Part shown: one piece after another, positions 35,431 through 46,159 of the stretch | Layout: each line of letters begins with the position of its first letter | How positions within the stretch are numbered: the stretch's first letter is position 1 | Assembly: GCA_038744785.1 (NCBI GenBank) | Contig: JBCDLX010000012.1 | Location: forward strand, 74,720-138,719 | Origin: Ovoidimarina sp038744785 | GTDB lineage: Bacteria; Pseudomonadota; Alphaproteobacteria; Rhodobacterales; Rhodobacteraceae | Direction of reading: 5' to 3' | DNA: 64,000 nt | Made by a program: the position numbers and the translations under genes | The notes under the pieces: model-generated | Database searches by the model: none | Told to the model about the DNA's origin: nothing | Seen by the model: the letters and a program-made list of their open reading frames with translations, nothing else

Positions 35431-36817
35431 CAGCTACCTCCTTCTGGCGCGCGGCATGCAACGCAGCGACGGCGCAGGACGCAAGACGGGATGTATCGTC
35501 ATCGGCACGCGACGTCAGGATGATCGGGGCCGAAGCCCCAAGAACAATGCCGGCCGCCTCGGCATGCGAGATGTATGTCAGTTGTTTTGCCAGCATGTTG
35601 CCCGCATCAATGTTCGGGGCGACAAAAACATCGGCGTGCCCCGCAACCGGCGAAGTAATTCCTTTGGTCCGAGCTGCCCCAAGATCAACTGCATTGTCCA
35701 TGGCTAGCGGTCCGTCGACGATACCGCCAGTGATCTGACCGCGCTCAGACATCTTGGCCAGAAGCGCGGCATCTACTGACGACGGCATCTTGGGATTGAT
35801 CGTTTCGATGGCAGACAGGACACTAACCTTGGGTTCTTCAATCCCAAGCGAGTGGGCCAGATAAATCGCATTCTGCACGATATCAGCCTTTGTTTCCAAG
35901 TCTGGAGCGATGTTGATAGCGGCGTCCGTCACAAGAATGGGCCGCGTCATCCCCGGTACATCCATAACGAAGATGTGCGACAACCGGCGGCCGGCCCGAA
36001 GTCCGTTTTCACGCCGCAGAACCGCATGCAACAAAACGTCCGTGTGCAGATAACCTTTCATAAGAGCATGGGCTTTGCCGGACGCCACAAGATCGACAGC
36101 GGCGCCTGCCGCCGCTTCGTGACTCTGGGCAGGGATAATCTCGACTCCGGAAAGGTCGGCACCCAAAGCATATGCAGCGGCGGAAATTTTGCCCGGGTCA
36201 CCGACCAGTAGAGGCACGATAATACTGTTCTTCGCCGCTAGAAGCGCACCACCCAGCGAGTTCTCCTCTTCGGGTGCAACCACAGCTGTCGGCATCGGAT
36301 CAAGTGGTCGTGCACGCGCAAGCAAGGCCTCGAAATGGCGATGCCGCTGCACGATCAACCCTGGCACCTCCAAATCATCAAACGTCAGATGCTGCTGCGG
36401 CGGAGTGGCCTGCAGTTCGCCGGTAACCATCAGGGCATTGTCGCCGGCCCGGCGGACCTCTGCCGCGCACAATATATCTCCACTATCCAGCTTTTCGGAG
36501 ATCGTGACCTTTGCGATCAGTTCGTCACCCGCGGTCGCAGCATAGTGAAAAACCAGATCGGCCCGGCGCACTTGCGTCCCTGCCCCTGGCAGGATGTTGC
36601 CCAGCACAGCCGAGACCAGACTTGCAGACCAAAGAGCGGGAGCCACCGCCTCGGACCTCCCGTCGCCATCACCATCGAAGGCTTCCAAATGAAGCGGATT
36701 GTGGTTTCCCGAAGCCGACGCGAACGCATAAAGGTCATCGGCTGTGCAAAGCCTCGGCAAGGATGCCGTGTCTCCGACGCTCAACTCGTCCAAGGTCCGG
36801 TTTTCGCGGACCTTCAT
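35423..36817 (-). CDS. Fusion of MaoC-like enoyl-CoA hydratase and phosphate acyltransferase
   Basis: 464 aa from ATG 36817 (ATGA overlap with the DUF3141 gene). Residues ~10-150 form a MaoC hot-dog domain with the catalytic Asn/His region ASGNHNPLHL. Residues ~160-464 form a PTA/PTB phosphotransacylase domain (AAKNSIIVPLLVGDPGKI, HIFVMDVPGMTRPILVTD, GPLAMDNAV). It would convert acyl-CoA to acyl phosphate for the kinase encoded next. The bifunctional arrangement is known in proteobacteria, next to acetate/propionate kinase genes. Confidence 0.9.
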   Translation of the reverse strand: MKVRENRTLDELSVGDTASLPRLCTADDLYAFASASGNHNPLHLEAFDGDGDGRSEAVAPALWSASLVSAVLGNILPGAGTQVRRADLVFHYAATAGDELIAKVTISEKLDSGDILCAAEVRRAGDNALMVTGELQATPPQQHLTFDDLEVPGLIVQRHRHFEALLARARPLDPMPTAVVAPEEENSLGGALLAAKNSIIVPLLVGDPGKISAAAYALGADLSGVEIIPAQSHEAAAGAAVDLVASGKAHALMKGYLHTDVLLHAVLRRENGLRAGRRLSHIFVMDVPGMTRPILVTDAAINIAPDLETKADIVQNAIYLAHSLGIEEPKVSVLSAIETINPKMPSSVDAALLAKMSERGQITGGIVDGPLAMDNAVDLGAARTKGITSPVAGHADVFVAPNIDAGNMLAKQLTYISHAEAAGIVLGASAPIILTSRADDDTSRLASCAVAALHAARQKEVAGV

Positions 36818-39222
36818 CCAACCTCCGACTTCTTGGTTGTGGTGCCCGTTTTTCGGGATGGGTCGGCGCGCGTGCGTTTCCTTCCCTCTGAATTCAGATT
36901 CAATGCGTCGCAAAGTTCTTGTGCCATTGCCCGTGCTGCATCTGAACTTGGCCTTATTTCGCCAAGAATACTGTCGATCAAATCGACCGTCTGCTTACGT
37001 TCTGCATCGGTCGGCAGCAACTGAGGCAGTGTCTGGACTGCGCCCTTTTCATCGAACGTTGCGATTATGGTCTGCTCTTGCAGCATCCGCCGCCGCGCTT
37101 CGACAGACAACGATCTGTAGGGCTCTTCATTTGAGAATATCTGCGCCCAACGATCCAGTATCTCGGACCGGAAGCTCTGATGACCATGGGCCAGAAGGAT
37201 GAGTATCCGCACAACCGCCTCAGCAACGCCACCTTGCGCCATGTGGGCAAGCGCGGTTTCGGCCTCCGGCAGAGATTTCAGGCTGTTGGGATCGGGCAGC
37301 GTTCGGTGCGCGGCGTTTCGTTTACCGAACCATACCGACAAAGGGCCACCCCAGATCGAATAGAAGGTCGCCTCGTACCATGCGTCCCGAACATCCCGGG
37401 CGAGATCCATGGTCTGCACGATCCAGTCCCCGGCGAGCTTTTCCAGTTCCAAGAATGGGTTCTCAGGGTCAGCCGGTGCGCGACTGTGACGCGCCATTTC
37501 TGCCGCACGTTCGACACTGCTCGCCATCGGCGTTTGCGATGCCATCATAGCCCGCTGCATCCGAAGGGGATGCAGATCGCGCATCGCCTTTGCTGCAGTT
37601 GGCGTCGAGAAGGCCTGAACGATCGGGCGACCAAGCGTTTCGTAGACGCCGGCCTGAACCTCCGAAACATGCGCGACAGCGGCAAAGCTTGCTTCGTCCT
37701 GACGGCCGTCGTCCAGGGCTGCGACATCGGCCAGCGTACGCTCGACGAGGCGGACATCAAATGTTCGGTCTACGCCTTCACCATCGACACCGTCGATCTG
37801 CATCTCATAAAGCCCCGGTGCCACGGCTTCGACTGTCTCAAGCACCGAAGCCATGCTCTTATGCTCTTTGCGCGCAACCTTCGAGGACACGAAGATTCCA
37901 AGATGCCCGATATCCTCGTGTAGCATGTAGACAATGCGCTGGCCACGCAGGCGTATCTCCTGCTCGTCAGCATAGGTTTCGGCGATCCAGTTCAGCGCCT
38001 GCTGTGGAGGCGTGATGTTGTCGCCGTGGCTTGCAAAGACAAAGATCGGACCTTTGATTGCCTTGATGTCCACCGGCACACCTGATTCCACCTGTGCCGT
38101 GTTCTTGACCAACCGGTTTCCGACAAACAATTGTTCAACGATCCAGTGAATCTCGGCCTCGTTCAGGATGAAGAAGCCCCCCCACCAGCGCTCAAAGTCA
38201 ATAAATCGTTTCCGCCCACCTTCGGGATCGCGATAGAGATCAAAATACTTGCCGAAGTAGTTCCGGCTGGGGTTCAGCTGTTCGAAATTCGAAACAAGAT
38301 GCGCGCCGTCAAACTGCCCGGCACCCACGTCGGACCAGAACATCGGCTGCCAAGTTCCGCCCAGAATACCACCGTTGTAGCGCATTGGTTTTTCCCCGAC
38401 TTCGCCCGACCACGGGGCGACCGGCGCGCCGTTCAGAACAAGTGGTCCAGTCAGATCAGGGTTGCAGGCTGCCATCAGTAGAACGGCCCACCCCCCCTGG
38501 CAGTTTCCTATCACAACAGGTTGCGGGCTTTCAGGATGAAGCTTGCGCACAGAGCGGACGAAACCAGCTTCGGCGTGCATTATGTCAGCAAGGGTCTGAC
38601 CCGGAACAGGGTCCCTTTCGAAGCTGACAAAATAGACGGGGTGTCCTTTCGAAAAAGCAACCCCAACCTGGCTGTCCGGCTTGAAACCACCAATACCGCC
38701 GCCATGCCCGGCCCTCGGATCGACGATAATATAGGGCCTTAATGCGGGATTAACCGTCTGTCCCTCGGGCGGTAGGATGCGTAGCAGTTGGTAGTTGCAG
38801 GGCCGGTCCAGTGTCTTGCCGTCAACCACGACCTCGTAGTCATAAACCAGAACCGGCGGGCATCCTGCGGCCTCGTGCTCTAGAAAGACATCGCCCCGTT
38901 CGCGCAGCGCATCCATCGTCAGAGCGACACGCTGGCTGGCATCTTTCACATACTCTGCCCACGCTTTCGCCGTCGCCTCAGGCGACGCAAAACGCCGGGC
39001 AAGCCCGCCAAAACTCTGAATAAGCTTTCGGGTCCGTTCGCTATGTTCTTCCGAGATACGTCGTGACTGCACCGAGGCAGCTTGCGACAAGATTTTTAAC
39101 TGCCCGCCGGTCTGATCGGCGATCCCGGCCAGAGTATCAGCGGTCCGGTCATGAAACAGCGTCGCGTCATCTGCCAGATCGGAGCCGATCTGAGGAAGGT
39201 GTTTGTTTGCCGTGATATTCAT
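36814..39222 (-). CDS. DUF3141 protein, PHA-synthase-like alpha/beta hydrolase
   Basis: 802 aa from ATG 39222 with AAGGA upstream. An alpha/beta-hydrolase core lies at about residues 120-440. Its lipase-like box is GNCQGGW with Cys as nucleophile, as in polyhydroxyalkanoate synthase PhaC. The acid/base side is suggested by FASHGDNITPP and the His in LHEDIGHLGIF. A long C-terminal helical part (about 480-800) is specific to DUF3141. Its position between fabI and the MaoC/Pta gene is conserved in other proteobacteria. The natural substrate is unknown; an acyl-CoA or polyester role is an inference from the Cys box. Confidence 0.85.
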   Translation of the reverse strand: MNITANKHLPQIGSDLADDATLFHDRTADTLAGIADQTGGQLKILSQAASVQSRRISEEHSERTRKLIQSFGGLARRFASPEATAKAWAEYVKDASQRVALTMDALRERGDVFLEHEAAGCPPVLVYDYEVVVDGKTLDRPCNYQLLRILPPEGQTVNPALRPYIIVDPRAGHGGGIGGFKPDSQVGVAFSKGHPVYFVSFERDPVPGQTLADIMHAEAGFVRSVRKLHPESPQPVVIGNCQGGWAVLLMAACNPDLTGPLVLNGAPVAPWSGEVGEKPMRYNGGILGGTWQPMFWSDVGAGQFDGAHLVSNFEQLNPSRNYFGKYFDLYRDPEGGRKRFIDFERWWGGFFILNEAEIHWIVEQLFVGNRLVKNTAQVESGVPVDIKAIKGPIFVFASHGDNITPPQQALNWIAETYADEQEIRLRGQRIVYMLHEDIGHLGIFVSSKVARKEHKSMASVLETVEAVAPGLYEMQIDGVDGEGVDRTFDVRLVERTLADVAALDDGRQDEASFAAVAHVSEVQAGVYETLGRPIVQAFSTPTAAKAMRDLHPLRMQRAMMASQTPMASSVERAAEMARHSRAPADPENPFLELEKLAGDWIVQTMDLARDVRDAWYEATFYSIWGGPLSVWFGKRNAAHRTLPDPNSLKSLPEAETALAHMAQGGVAEAVVRILILLAHGHQSFRSEILDRWAQIFSNEEPYRSLSVEARRRMLQEQTIIATFDEKGAVQTLPQLLPTDAERKQTVDLIDSILGEIRPSSDAARAMAQELCDALNLNSEGRKRTRADPSRKTGTTTKKSEVG

Positions 39223-39237
39223 TTTATTGTCCTTTTC

Positions 39238-39999
39238 TCAGACAATGCTGTAGCCACCGTCGATCGGGTGGATCGCGCCGGTGACGTTGAATGCTTCGCG
39301 ACTAGCCAGGAATGCAGCATAGGCGCCCACATCCTCGATAGACGCCAACTGGTGAGTTGGCGCACGGGTTGCCGCATCAGCCAGAAGCTTGTCGAATTCT
39401 GCAATACCCGACGCCGCGCGGGTCTTGAGCGGACCGGGTGAAAGCGCGTGAACCGAGACACCCTTCGAACCCAATTCGGCGGCAGCGTATCGGACAGCGG
39501 CCTCAAGCGCCGCCTTTACCGGCCCCATAACGCCGTAGCTGTCAACAACACGTGTTGAGCCAAGGAAAGACACCGTCATGCAGGTCCCACCTCGAACCAT
39601 CAGTGGTTCTGCCCGGCGTATCATGCGCAAAAAAGAGTGGACCGAAATGTCCATCGCCAACCCAAAGCCGTCGGCAGAGGTGTCAATTACACGCCCATGC
39701 AGATCTTCGCGAGGCGCGAAGGCTATCGAATGAACGACGGTGTCCAGCCGACCCCATTCCGTAGCAATCCGCTCAAAAAGCGCATCAGCCTGATCCTCGT
39801 TGCGGACATCGAGCGGCATGAAGATCTGCGCACCGATCTCTTCGGCCAGACCTCGCACATGAGGCTCTGCCTTGTCGTTTAGATAGGTGAGCGCGACTTC
39901 GGCACCCTGGGCATGCAGTGCACGCGCGCAGCCCCAGGCGATCGATTGATCGTTGGCGACACCAACAACTAAGGTTTTTGATCCATCAAGACGGAACAC
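39238..39999 (-). CDS. fabI: Enoyl-ACP reductase (NADH), FabI family
   Basis: 253 aa from a GTG at 39999. The FabI-type SDR features are present: the TLVVGVANDQSIAWGCARAL nucleotide loop, VHSIAFAPRED and the Y-x6-K catalytic pair in YGVMGPVKAAL near residue 155. The enzyme reduces the enoyl-ACP double bond in fatty acid synthesis. Leading an operon for acyl-CoA/acyl-phosphate handling suggests it is a second, specialised FabI and not the housekeeping one (inference). It may act with the MaoC hydratase. Confidence 0.88.
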   Translation of the reverse strand: MFRLDGSKTLVVGVANDQSIAWGCARALHAQGAEVALTYLNDKAEPHVRGLAEEIGAQIFMPLDVRNEDQADALFERIATEWGRLDTVVHSIAFAPREDLHGRVIDTSADGFGLAMDISVHSFLRMIRRAEPLMVRGGTCMTVSFLGSTRVVDSYGVMGPVKAALEAAVRYAAAELGSKGVSVHALSPGPLKTRAASGIAEFDKLLADAATRAPTHQLASIEDVGAYAAFLASREAFNVTGAIHPIDGGYSIV

Positions 40000-40024
40000 C
40001 GAACCGATTCCCCCACGTCAGGAT

Positions 40025-40039
40025 TGCTGCAATGCAGCA
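40025..40039. promoter_or_regulatory. PhaR-type palindrome over the fabI -10 box
   Basis: TGCTGCAATGCAGCA has perfect 7-base arms around one central base and contains CTGC-N3-GCAG. PhaR, the polyhydroxyalkanoate-responsive repressor of Paracoccus and Rhodobacter, is known to bind CTGC-N3-4-GCAG. Overlap with the predicted -10 would allow simple repression of the fabI/DUF3141/MaoC-Pta/ackA operon. Confidence 0.5.
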
Positions 40040-40063
40040 TAGCAAAATATGCAATTTATTCAA
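40036..40063 (-). promoter_or_regulatory. Predicted promoter of the fabI operon
   Basis: Read on the minus strand, TTGAAT (40058-40063) and TATGCT (40036-40041) are separated by 16 bases. They sit about 36 bases before the fabI GTG. The element lies in the only non-coding gap (114 bases) between the V-ATPase A gene and fabI. Confidence 0.45.
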
Positions 40064-40113
40064 GTTTTGTGGAGGCTTTGCGTAGGTATTAGTCTCTTCT
40101 GCGATGCCGCATT

Positions 40114-41957
<1,844 letters not shown>

Positions 41958-41961
<4 letters not shown>

Positions 41962-42650
41962 CGCATGGCTCCTTCCGATTGTAAGTGTGGGAAGTTCCGA
42001 AGTGCCTCTTCAGACAACTCGGAGAAACGTTGGGCAGCAGCGGTTGCATCGGCCTTCGCCCAACGATCAAAGATATTCCACTTTAGAACGTAGATGACGA
42101 CCGCCTCGAAGTCGAAATAATGACCGGCCCCATGCCGCTTTAGCTGTCGAAATGTGGTGTCCAGAAGATGCCGTTGCAGTGAAAGCGGGTCGCCCTTTTT
42201 CAACAGGTCTCCCGCCTCTTGCAACCAGGGCAGCGACGCCCCAAGCCCAAAGACTGGATCGGCCCAGTTTTTGGCGATCCGCTGTGCAATCTTGCCATAG
42301 CCCCAGGGTTCCGTCGGCACCGATCCGCCGCGGTGCCTGATGCGCAATGCTGCGACCGCTGTCCGCAACTCCATGCGTTCAGTCACGATGGCACGCAGAG
42401 TTGGATGCGGCAGATCGGTCAGAAGCGCATCGGCGCGCCCGACCAGTGTGCTTAGTTCAGAGGTCCGGTCATAAGACGACCAACTCAAAAGCCCTTCGAT
42501 CCGAGCAAGCCATTCTGCATCCCTAACGTTCAGTGCAGTCAGCCGCTTGTCCAGCCGAAGCCGAGACAAGGGCGGTTTTTTCGCCACGAAAAGCCGTTCG
42601 GAGCTGGGCATACTCGCCACCAGCGCGATATAGGCGTCAGGGTTAGACAT
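41958..42650 (-). CDS. DUF2764 family protein of V-type ATPase operons (subunit C-like)
   Basis: 230 aa. It opens with AYIALVASMPS and PPLSRLRL, as DUF2764 proteins do, and is otherwise helical with WARIEGLL-like and YFDFEAVVIYVLKWNIFDRW segments. DUF2764 genes sit between E and A in bacterial V-ATPase operons (for example Chlamydia, Treponema), where a subunit C is expected. It is probably the rotor-stalk connector. The same E-DUF-A neighbourhood is kept here. Confidence 0.75.
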
Positions 42651-42652
42651 CG

Positions 42653-43333
42653 TTAGCGGATGACCCCTTCCAGGACAGCGCGGAAACGGGGTTGCAGGTG
42701 CTGCATAAGAAGCGCCGCAATCGCCTGATCCGACAAATCCAGTACCACACCATCTGCTTCGGCTTTTGCCCGGATGCCCCCGTGCAGATCGCCATCGGCA
42801 TAAAGCGTCACACCCTCTTTCATCATCTCCTGTGTCAAGCCCAGGACGAACTTCGTAAGGGCGCCAGACTGAATATCGTCGGCATTCGCAGTGATTGCGT
42901 CCGGCCCGACAACGTCAGCAGGCAGGATGACACTTGCGCCCTTGCCAACAGAAGCGGCCTCCCCGGCACGGCCCACAAGCGCGAGCACCATCTGCTTCAA
43001 CACCTCGGGGTCGGCAAGGTTTTTGCTGACCATCCGCTGCACGTCTTGTTCGAACTGCCGCATCAGCGCCGACTTCATCGTCAGTACAGCATCGCGCATA
43101 GCGGTGCTCAGCGCTTCTTCGCCCGCGCGGGTATAGCGGTCGGCGGCAGCACGGGCCTCGGCTTTCAGCTTTTCCGCCTCGGCCTCGGCCTTGGCGACAA
43201 TCGCCACCGCTTCGGCCTTGGCGTCATCTGTAAGCCGGTCGGCCTCGGCCTGCCCAGCGGCCACGCCATCGTCGCGCAGCCGCGCGATCAACGCGTCAAC
43301 GCCCTTGGCGGTGTCCTGCTCGGCCGCAGCCAT
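42653..43333 (-). CDS. atpE: V-type ATPase subunit E (peripheral stalk)
   Basis: 226 aa from ATG 43333; upstream in-frame sequence belongs to the K gene. The N-terminal half is a long Ala/Glu/Lys helix (DDAKAEAVAIVAKAEAEAEK, LKAEARAAADRY). The C-terminal half is the globular domain (GVTLYADGDLHGGIRAKAEA, VVLDLSDQAIAALLMQHL). Subunit E forms the stator stalk, normally with G/H. No G/H gene is seen in the operon. Confidence 0.85.
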   Translation of the reverse strand: MAAAEQDTAKGVDALIARLRDDGVAAGQAEADRLTDDAKAEAVAIVAKAEAEAEKLKAEARAAADRYTRAGEEALSTAMRDAVLTMKSALMRQFEQDVQRMVSKNLADPEVLKQMVLALVGRAGEAASVGKGASVILPADVVGPDAITANADDIQSGALTKFVLGLTQEMMKEGVTLYADGDLHGGIRAKAEADGVVLDLSDQAIAALLMQHLQPRFRAVLEGVIR

Positions 43334-43776
43334 CAGGCCACTCCCGCACTGATCACCAGCGCAAATACGAATGCGAAGACACCAAAGCCCTCGATGATCG
43401 CCGCGGGCGCAAGCGCCAAGCCAAAGATCTCGGGTTTCTCCTTTGAGGCGTTGATTGCCGTCGCACAGGCCCGGCCCTGATAGATCCCACAATAAAGCAG
43501 CGCGATCCCGGCAAGAAGGCCGATCCCGAACAGCCCCGCCGCATTGGCTTCGGTGACTTCACGGTTAAGCGTGAACATGATGACGATGCCGTAGATCACA
43601 AAAGTCGACGGGAATGCCGAAATGCCGACGAACCGGCCATAGCCTCCTTCGGTTTCCAGCATCGCGCCGATACTGGCCTGCCCGGCAATCGCGCAGCCGA
43701 TGGAACTGGCAATGGCCCCAAAGGCCATGGGGGCAAAGATGCCCAGCCAGCCCAGAACGATAAGAAACTCGGTCAT
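43333..43776 (-). CDS. atpK: V-type ATPase subunit K (membrane rotor ring)
   Basis: 147 aa from ATG 43776 (ATGA overlap). It has four membrane helices as two hairpins, the NtpK layout. The ion-carrying Glu129 is in helix 4 (APAAIIEGFGVF), and hairpin 1 lacks a carboxylate. Compared from memory with the sodium ring of Enterococcus hirae (Thr64, Gln65, Tyr68, Gln110, Glu139), Thr58, Tyr62, Gln100 and Glu129 are kept at the same relative spacing within each pair. The Gln65 position is Phe59. Confidence 0.9.
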   Translation of the reverse strand: MTEFLIVLGWLGIFAPMAFGAIASSIGCAIAGQASIGAMLETEGGYGRFVGISAFPSTFVIYGIVIMFTLNREVTEANAAGLFGIGLLAGIALLYCGIYQGRACATAINASKEKPEIFGLALAPAAIIEGFGVFAFVFALVISAGVA

Positions 43777-45566
43777 TCCTGAACCTCCTTGCAGGCAAAG
43801 GCCCGGAAGACGATGCCTTCCTCGGGCAAGCCCCATTTGTAGAACTCGATGAAGTTAAGCCGCAGTCCGTGCACCACACCACTGAGCATCGCGAGCGCAA
43901 AATTGAGCACATGGCCGATCGCGAAAATCAGGACTCCGCCTAAAACGCCCAGGCCGGAACCCGAGCTGGCAGCGGTTGTTGTTAGATCGTTGAAAGTGAT
44001 CGCGAGTGAGGCCGACGCAAGACCAAGCGCAAAGAGGCGCATGTAAGACAGGACATCGCCGAACATCCCCATCAGCCCCGCAGCACCCTGCAGCCCGTCG
44101 ATGACGCGCCAAAGCCAGTCGGTGGGCTTTGTAATCTTTCGGTCGCTGGCAAAGGCCATGACGATGCCAAGACCGGCGATCAGCAGGGCAATCCCGAGCG
44201 CCCCTGCCACACCGGCCCCGCCGCTTAGCCAATATATCACGCCGCCTGCAAGGAGTGTGATCCAACCAAGGTTTCCGTACCGGCTGCGGGTGGGCTTGGC
44301 CTGAAAGGCCATGAAGTTGGCGTAAGAGATATGCAGGACGCCGATCACGATGGAGAGTTTCATCATCGTGTCGAAATCGTTCAGGTCCAGAATCGCCAAG
44401 CGATCTAGGAGGCTGCCGTCGCGTGGGGCAAAGCCGAAATAGCTGCCGATCATCGCACCGAATGCAACGGTTGCGCCCGCAAGGTACAGCCCCATCCGCC
44501 GCCAGGCACGGGCATGGACCGATGCATCGAACCGCCTCCAGTAAAGCAAAAGGCCAGCGCCGATCACAATCCCATAGCCCGCATCCGATACGATCATAGC
44601 AAAGAATAAGGCGAAAGATGCCATCAGGATGCGGCTCGGGTCCCAAGACCGGTAGTGCGGTGGTTGATATCCTGTGGCCAGATCAACCCCGGCAGCATCG
44701 CGGTCAGGCTGCTCTAGAAGGGTTGGCGGGGTCTCGTCGGCGCGAGGAGCCTCGATCAGGACAGCAAGCCCAATGTCCGCGCAGGTCTCCTCGATCTCGG
44801 TCAGCCGGTCCTCGGGCACCCAGCCCTGCACAGCAAAAAGATCGGGATCGTTCAGTGTCTGAGTTTCAGCAAACGCCCTCTCCGCCGCAGTTTCCGCCTC
44901 TGACAGGTTGGCCCGCAAGAGCGTCAGATACCGCGTCATCGCCATCCGCTCAGCCTGAACCACCTCTATCTCGATTTCTAGGTCCTCAAGCTCATCCTCC
45001 AAGACGTGCGTCGACTTAGAGCCCAGATGCGTGCGCTGAACTGGCAGCAAGTCCCCTGGCGGTTCCTCGGGACTCAGTACGACGACGTAAGCAAATCGAT
45101 TCGTTTGCCCTACGATCTGCCACGGCAGGTCAATGTCATTTAAGGCGGCACGGTACTTCAACGGCAGTTCATAGAACCACAGCCGCTGACCTGCGAGCCT
45201 ATCGAGCGGCGGAAAGTCGAGATCACCCCAAGGGGCCATCCTGGCAAGGCGCGCTGCGACGGCATCGCGGCGGTCGCGTTGCGCACGCAGCTTGTCCTTC
45301 AGCGCCAGGACTTCCGGTACAAAGGCATGTACATCAAAATCTGGATCACTGCGTACTTGACGCCGGGGACCTGGCACAACGGCCAGAAACCTCAGCGCCT
45401 TATATGCGTCCTCGGCCTCACGACCAACGACCCTCTCAGGCCGTGTTTCCAGGGGAACGAGTGGTAGAAGGTGCATCGCGCCCAAGTATTGCAGCCGGTT
45501 AAGCGTGGCGCCGTGCTGCTGCGCTGCGCCAATCAGAGTGAGTTTCTTCAGAGGCGCAATGCTCAT
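43773..45566 (-). CDS. atpI: V-type ATPase subunit I (membrane stator)
   Basis: 597 aa, somewhat shorter than many bacterial I subunits. The N-terminal ~310 residues are cytoplasmic with coiled-coil stretches (VLEDELEDLEIEIEVVQAER). The C-terminal half has about seven helices, with the conserved membrane Arg region near LSGVVHGLRLNFIEFYKWG. It provides the half-channels next to the K ring. Coupled by ATGA to both neighbours. Confidence 0.92.
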   Translation of the reverse strand: MSIAPLKKLTLIGAAQQHGATLNRLQYLGAMHLLPLVPLETRPERVVGREAEDAYKALRFLAVVPGPRRQVRSDPDFDVHAFVPEVLALKDKLRAQRDRRDAVAARLARMAPWGDLDFPPLDRLAGQRLWFYELPLKYRAALNDIDLPWQIVGQTNRFAYVVVLSPEEPPGDLLPVQRTHLGSKSTHVLEDELEDLEIEIEVVQAERMAMTRYLTLLRANLSEAETAAERAFAETQTLNDPDLFAVQGWVPEDRLTEIEETCADIGLAVLIEAPRADETPPTLLEQPDRDAAGVDLATGYQPPHYRSWDPSRILMASFALFFAMIVSDAGYGIVIGAGLLLYWRRFDASVHARAWRRMGLYLAGATVAFGAMIGSYFGFAPRDGSLLDRLAILDLNDFDTMMKLSIVIGVLHISYANFMAFQAKPTRSRYGNLGWITLLAGGVIYWLSGGAGVAGALGIALLIAGLGIVMAFASDRKITKPTDWLWRVIDGLQGAAGLMGMFGDVLSYMRLFALGLASASLAITFNDLTTTAASSGSGLGVLGGVLIFAIGHVLNFALAMLSGVVHGLRLNFIEFYKWGLPEEGIVFRAFACKEVQE

Positions 45567-46159
45567 GCTGCTGCCCTCTTGCGCTTGGCGATCTTCGAGC
45601 GGGTGACTGCGCTTGTCTGTTCGTCGCTCAAATAGATGCGGATCTTCTTGATGTTTGCACGCGCTCCCGGGATCAGAACCTTGTCGAACAGATTGACCCG
45701 CTGGGTGATCGTGTCGACGGCCTTGCCAAGAATCTCTACCCGCTGGCGCGCAACCTGTACTTTCAACCGGGCGATCAGCATATCATGCAATAGGTGCGTG
45801 ACCTGATCGACCCAATGGGGAAGCACCATATAGGAATAGGGCAGTACCTCGACATCGATCTTGTCGAGAACGGGCAACAGGGTGCCCACGACATTTTCTT
45901 CGCTAAGCTGGTAGTCCGTCAATTCCACCAGACCGCTTAACTCAATATCGCGGTTCCCAAGCATGGGGACATCACGCCCAACCTGTGCTGCCAACTCCCT
46001 GACTTCGGCCTCAAGCTTCGAAACCTCGGCCACTGCCTTGGCCTTCTCGCCCATCAATTGCTGACGCTTCAGATCCAAAGACGGCAGGAAACGCTCATAG
46101 GATCTGAGCTGCGCAGTCTCGCGCGCGAGTGAGGATTTATTCAGCTGCAACCGGGCCAT
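45563..46159 (-). CDS. atpD: V-type ATPase subunit D (central stalk)
   Basis: 198 aa. It is a long antiparallel coiled coil, with LNKSSLARETAQLRSYERFL at the N-terminus and RVNLFDKVLIPGARANIKKI, then RIYLSDEQ near the C-terminus, the D-subunit signature. It is the rotating axle inside the A3B3 head. It starts 23 bases inside the end of the B gene. The usual small F partner gene is not present. Confidence 0.9.
   Translation of the reverse strand: MARLQLNKSSLARETAQLRSYERFLPSLDLKRQQLMGEKAKAVAEVSKLEAEVRELAAQVGRDVPMLGNRDIELSGLVELTDYQLSEENVVGTLLPVLDKIDVEVLPYSYMVLPHWVDQVTHLLHDMLIARLKVQVARQRVEILGKAVDTITQRVNLFDKVLIPGARANIKKIRIYLSDEQTSAVTRSKIAKRKRAAA

Noticed and set aside
39238..39999. Reading fabI as a general sugar SDR
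   Set aside because: The loop AND-x-SIAWG and the Y-x6-K spacing are FabI-type, not Y-x3-K as in classical SDRs.
42692..43480. Plus-strand 262-codon frame opposite V-ATPase subunit E
   Set aside because: Antisense to a coding region with clear E-subunit features; no motif or ribosome site.
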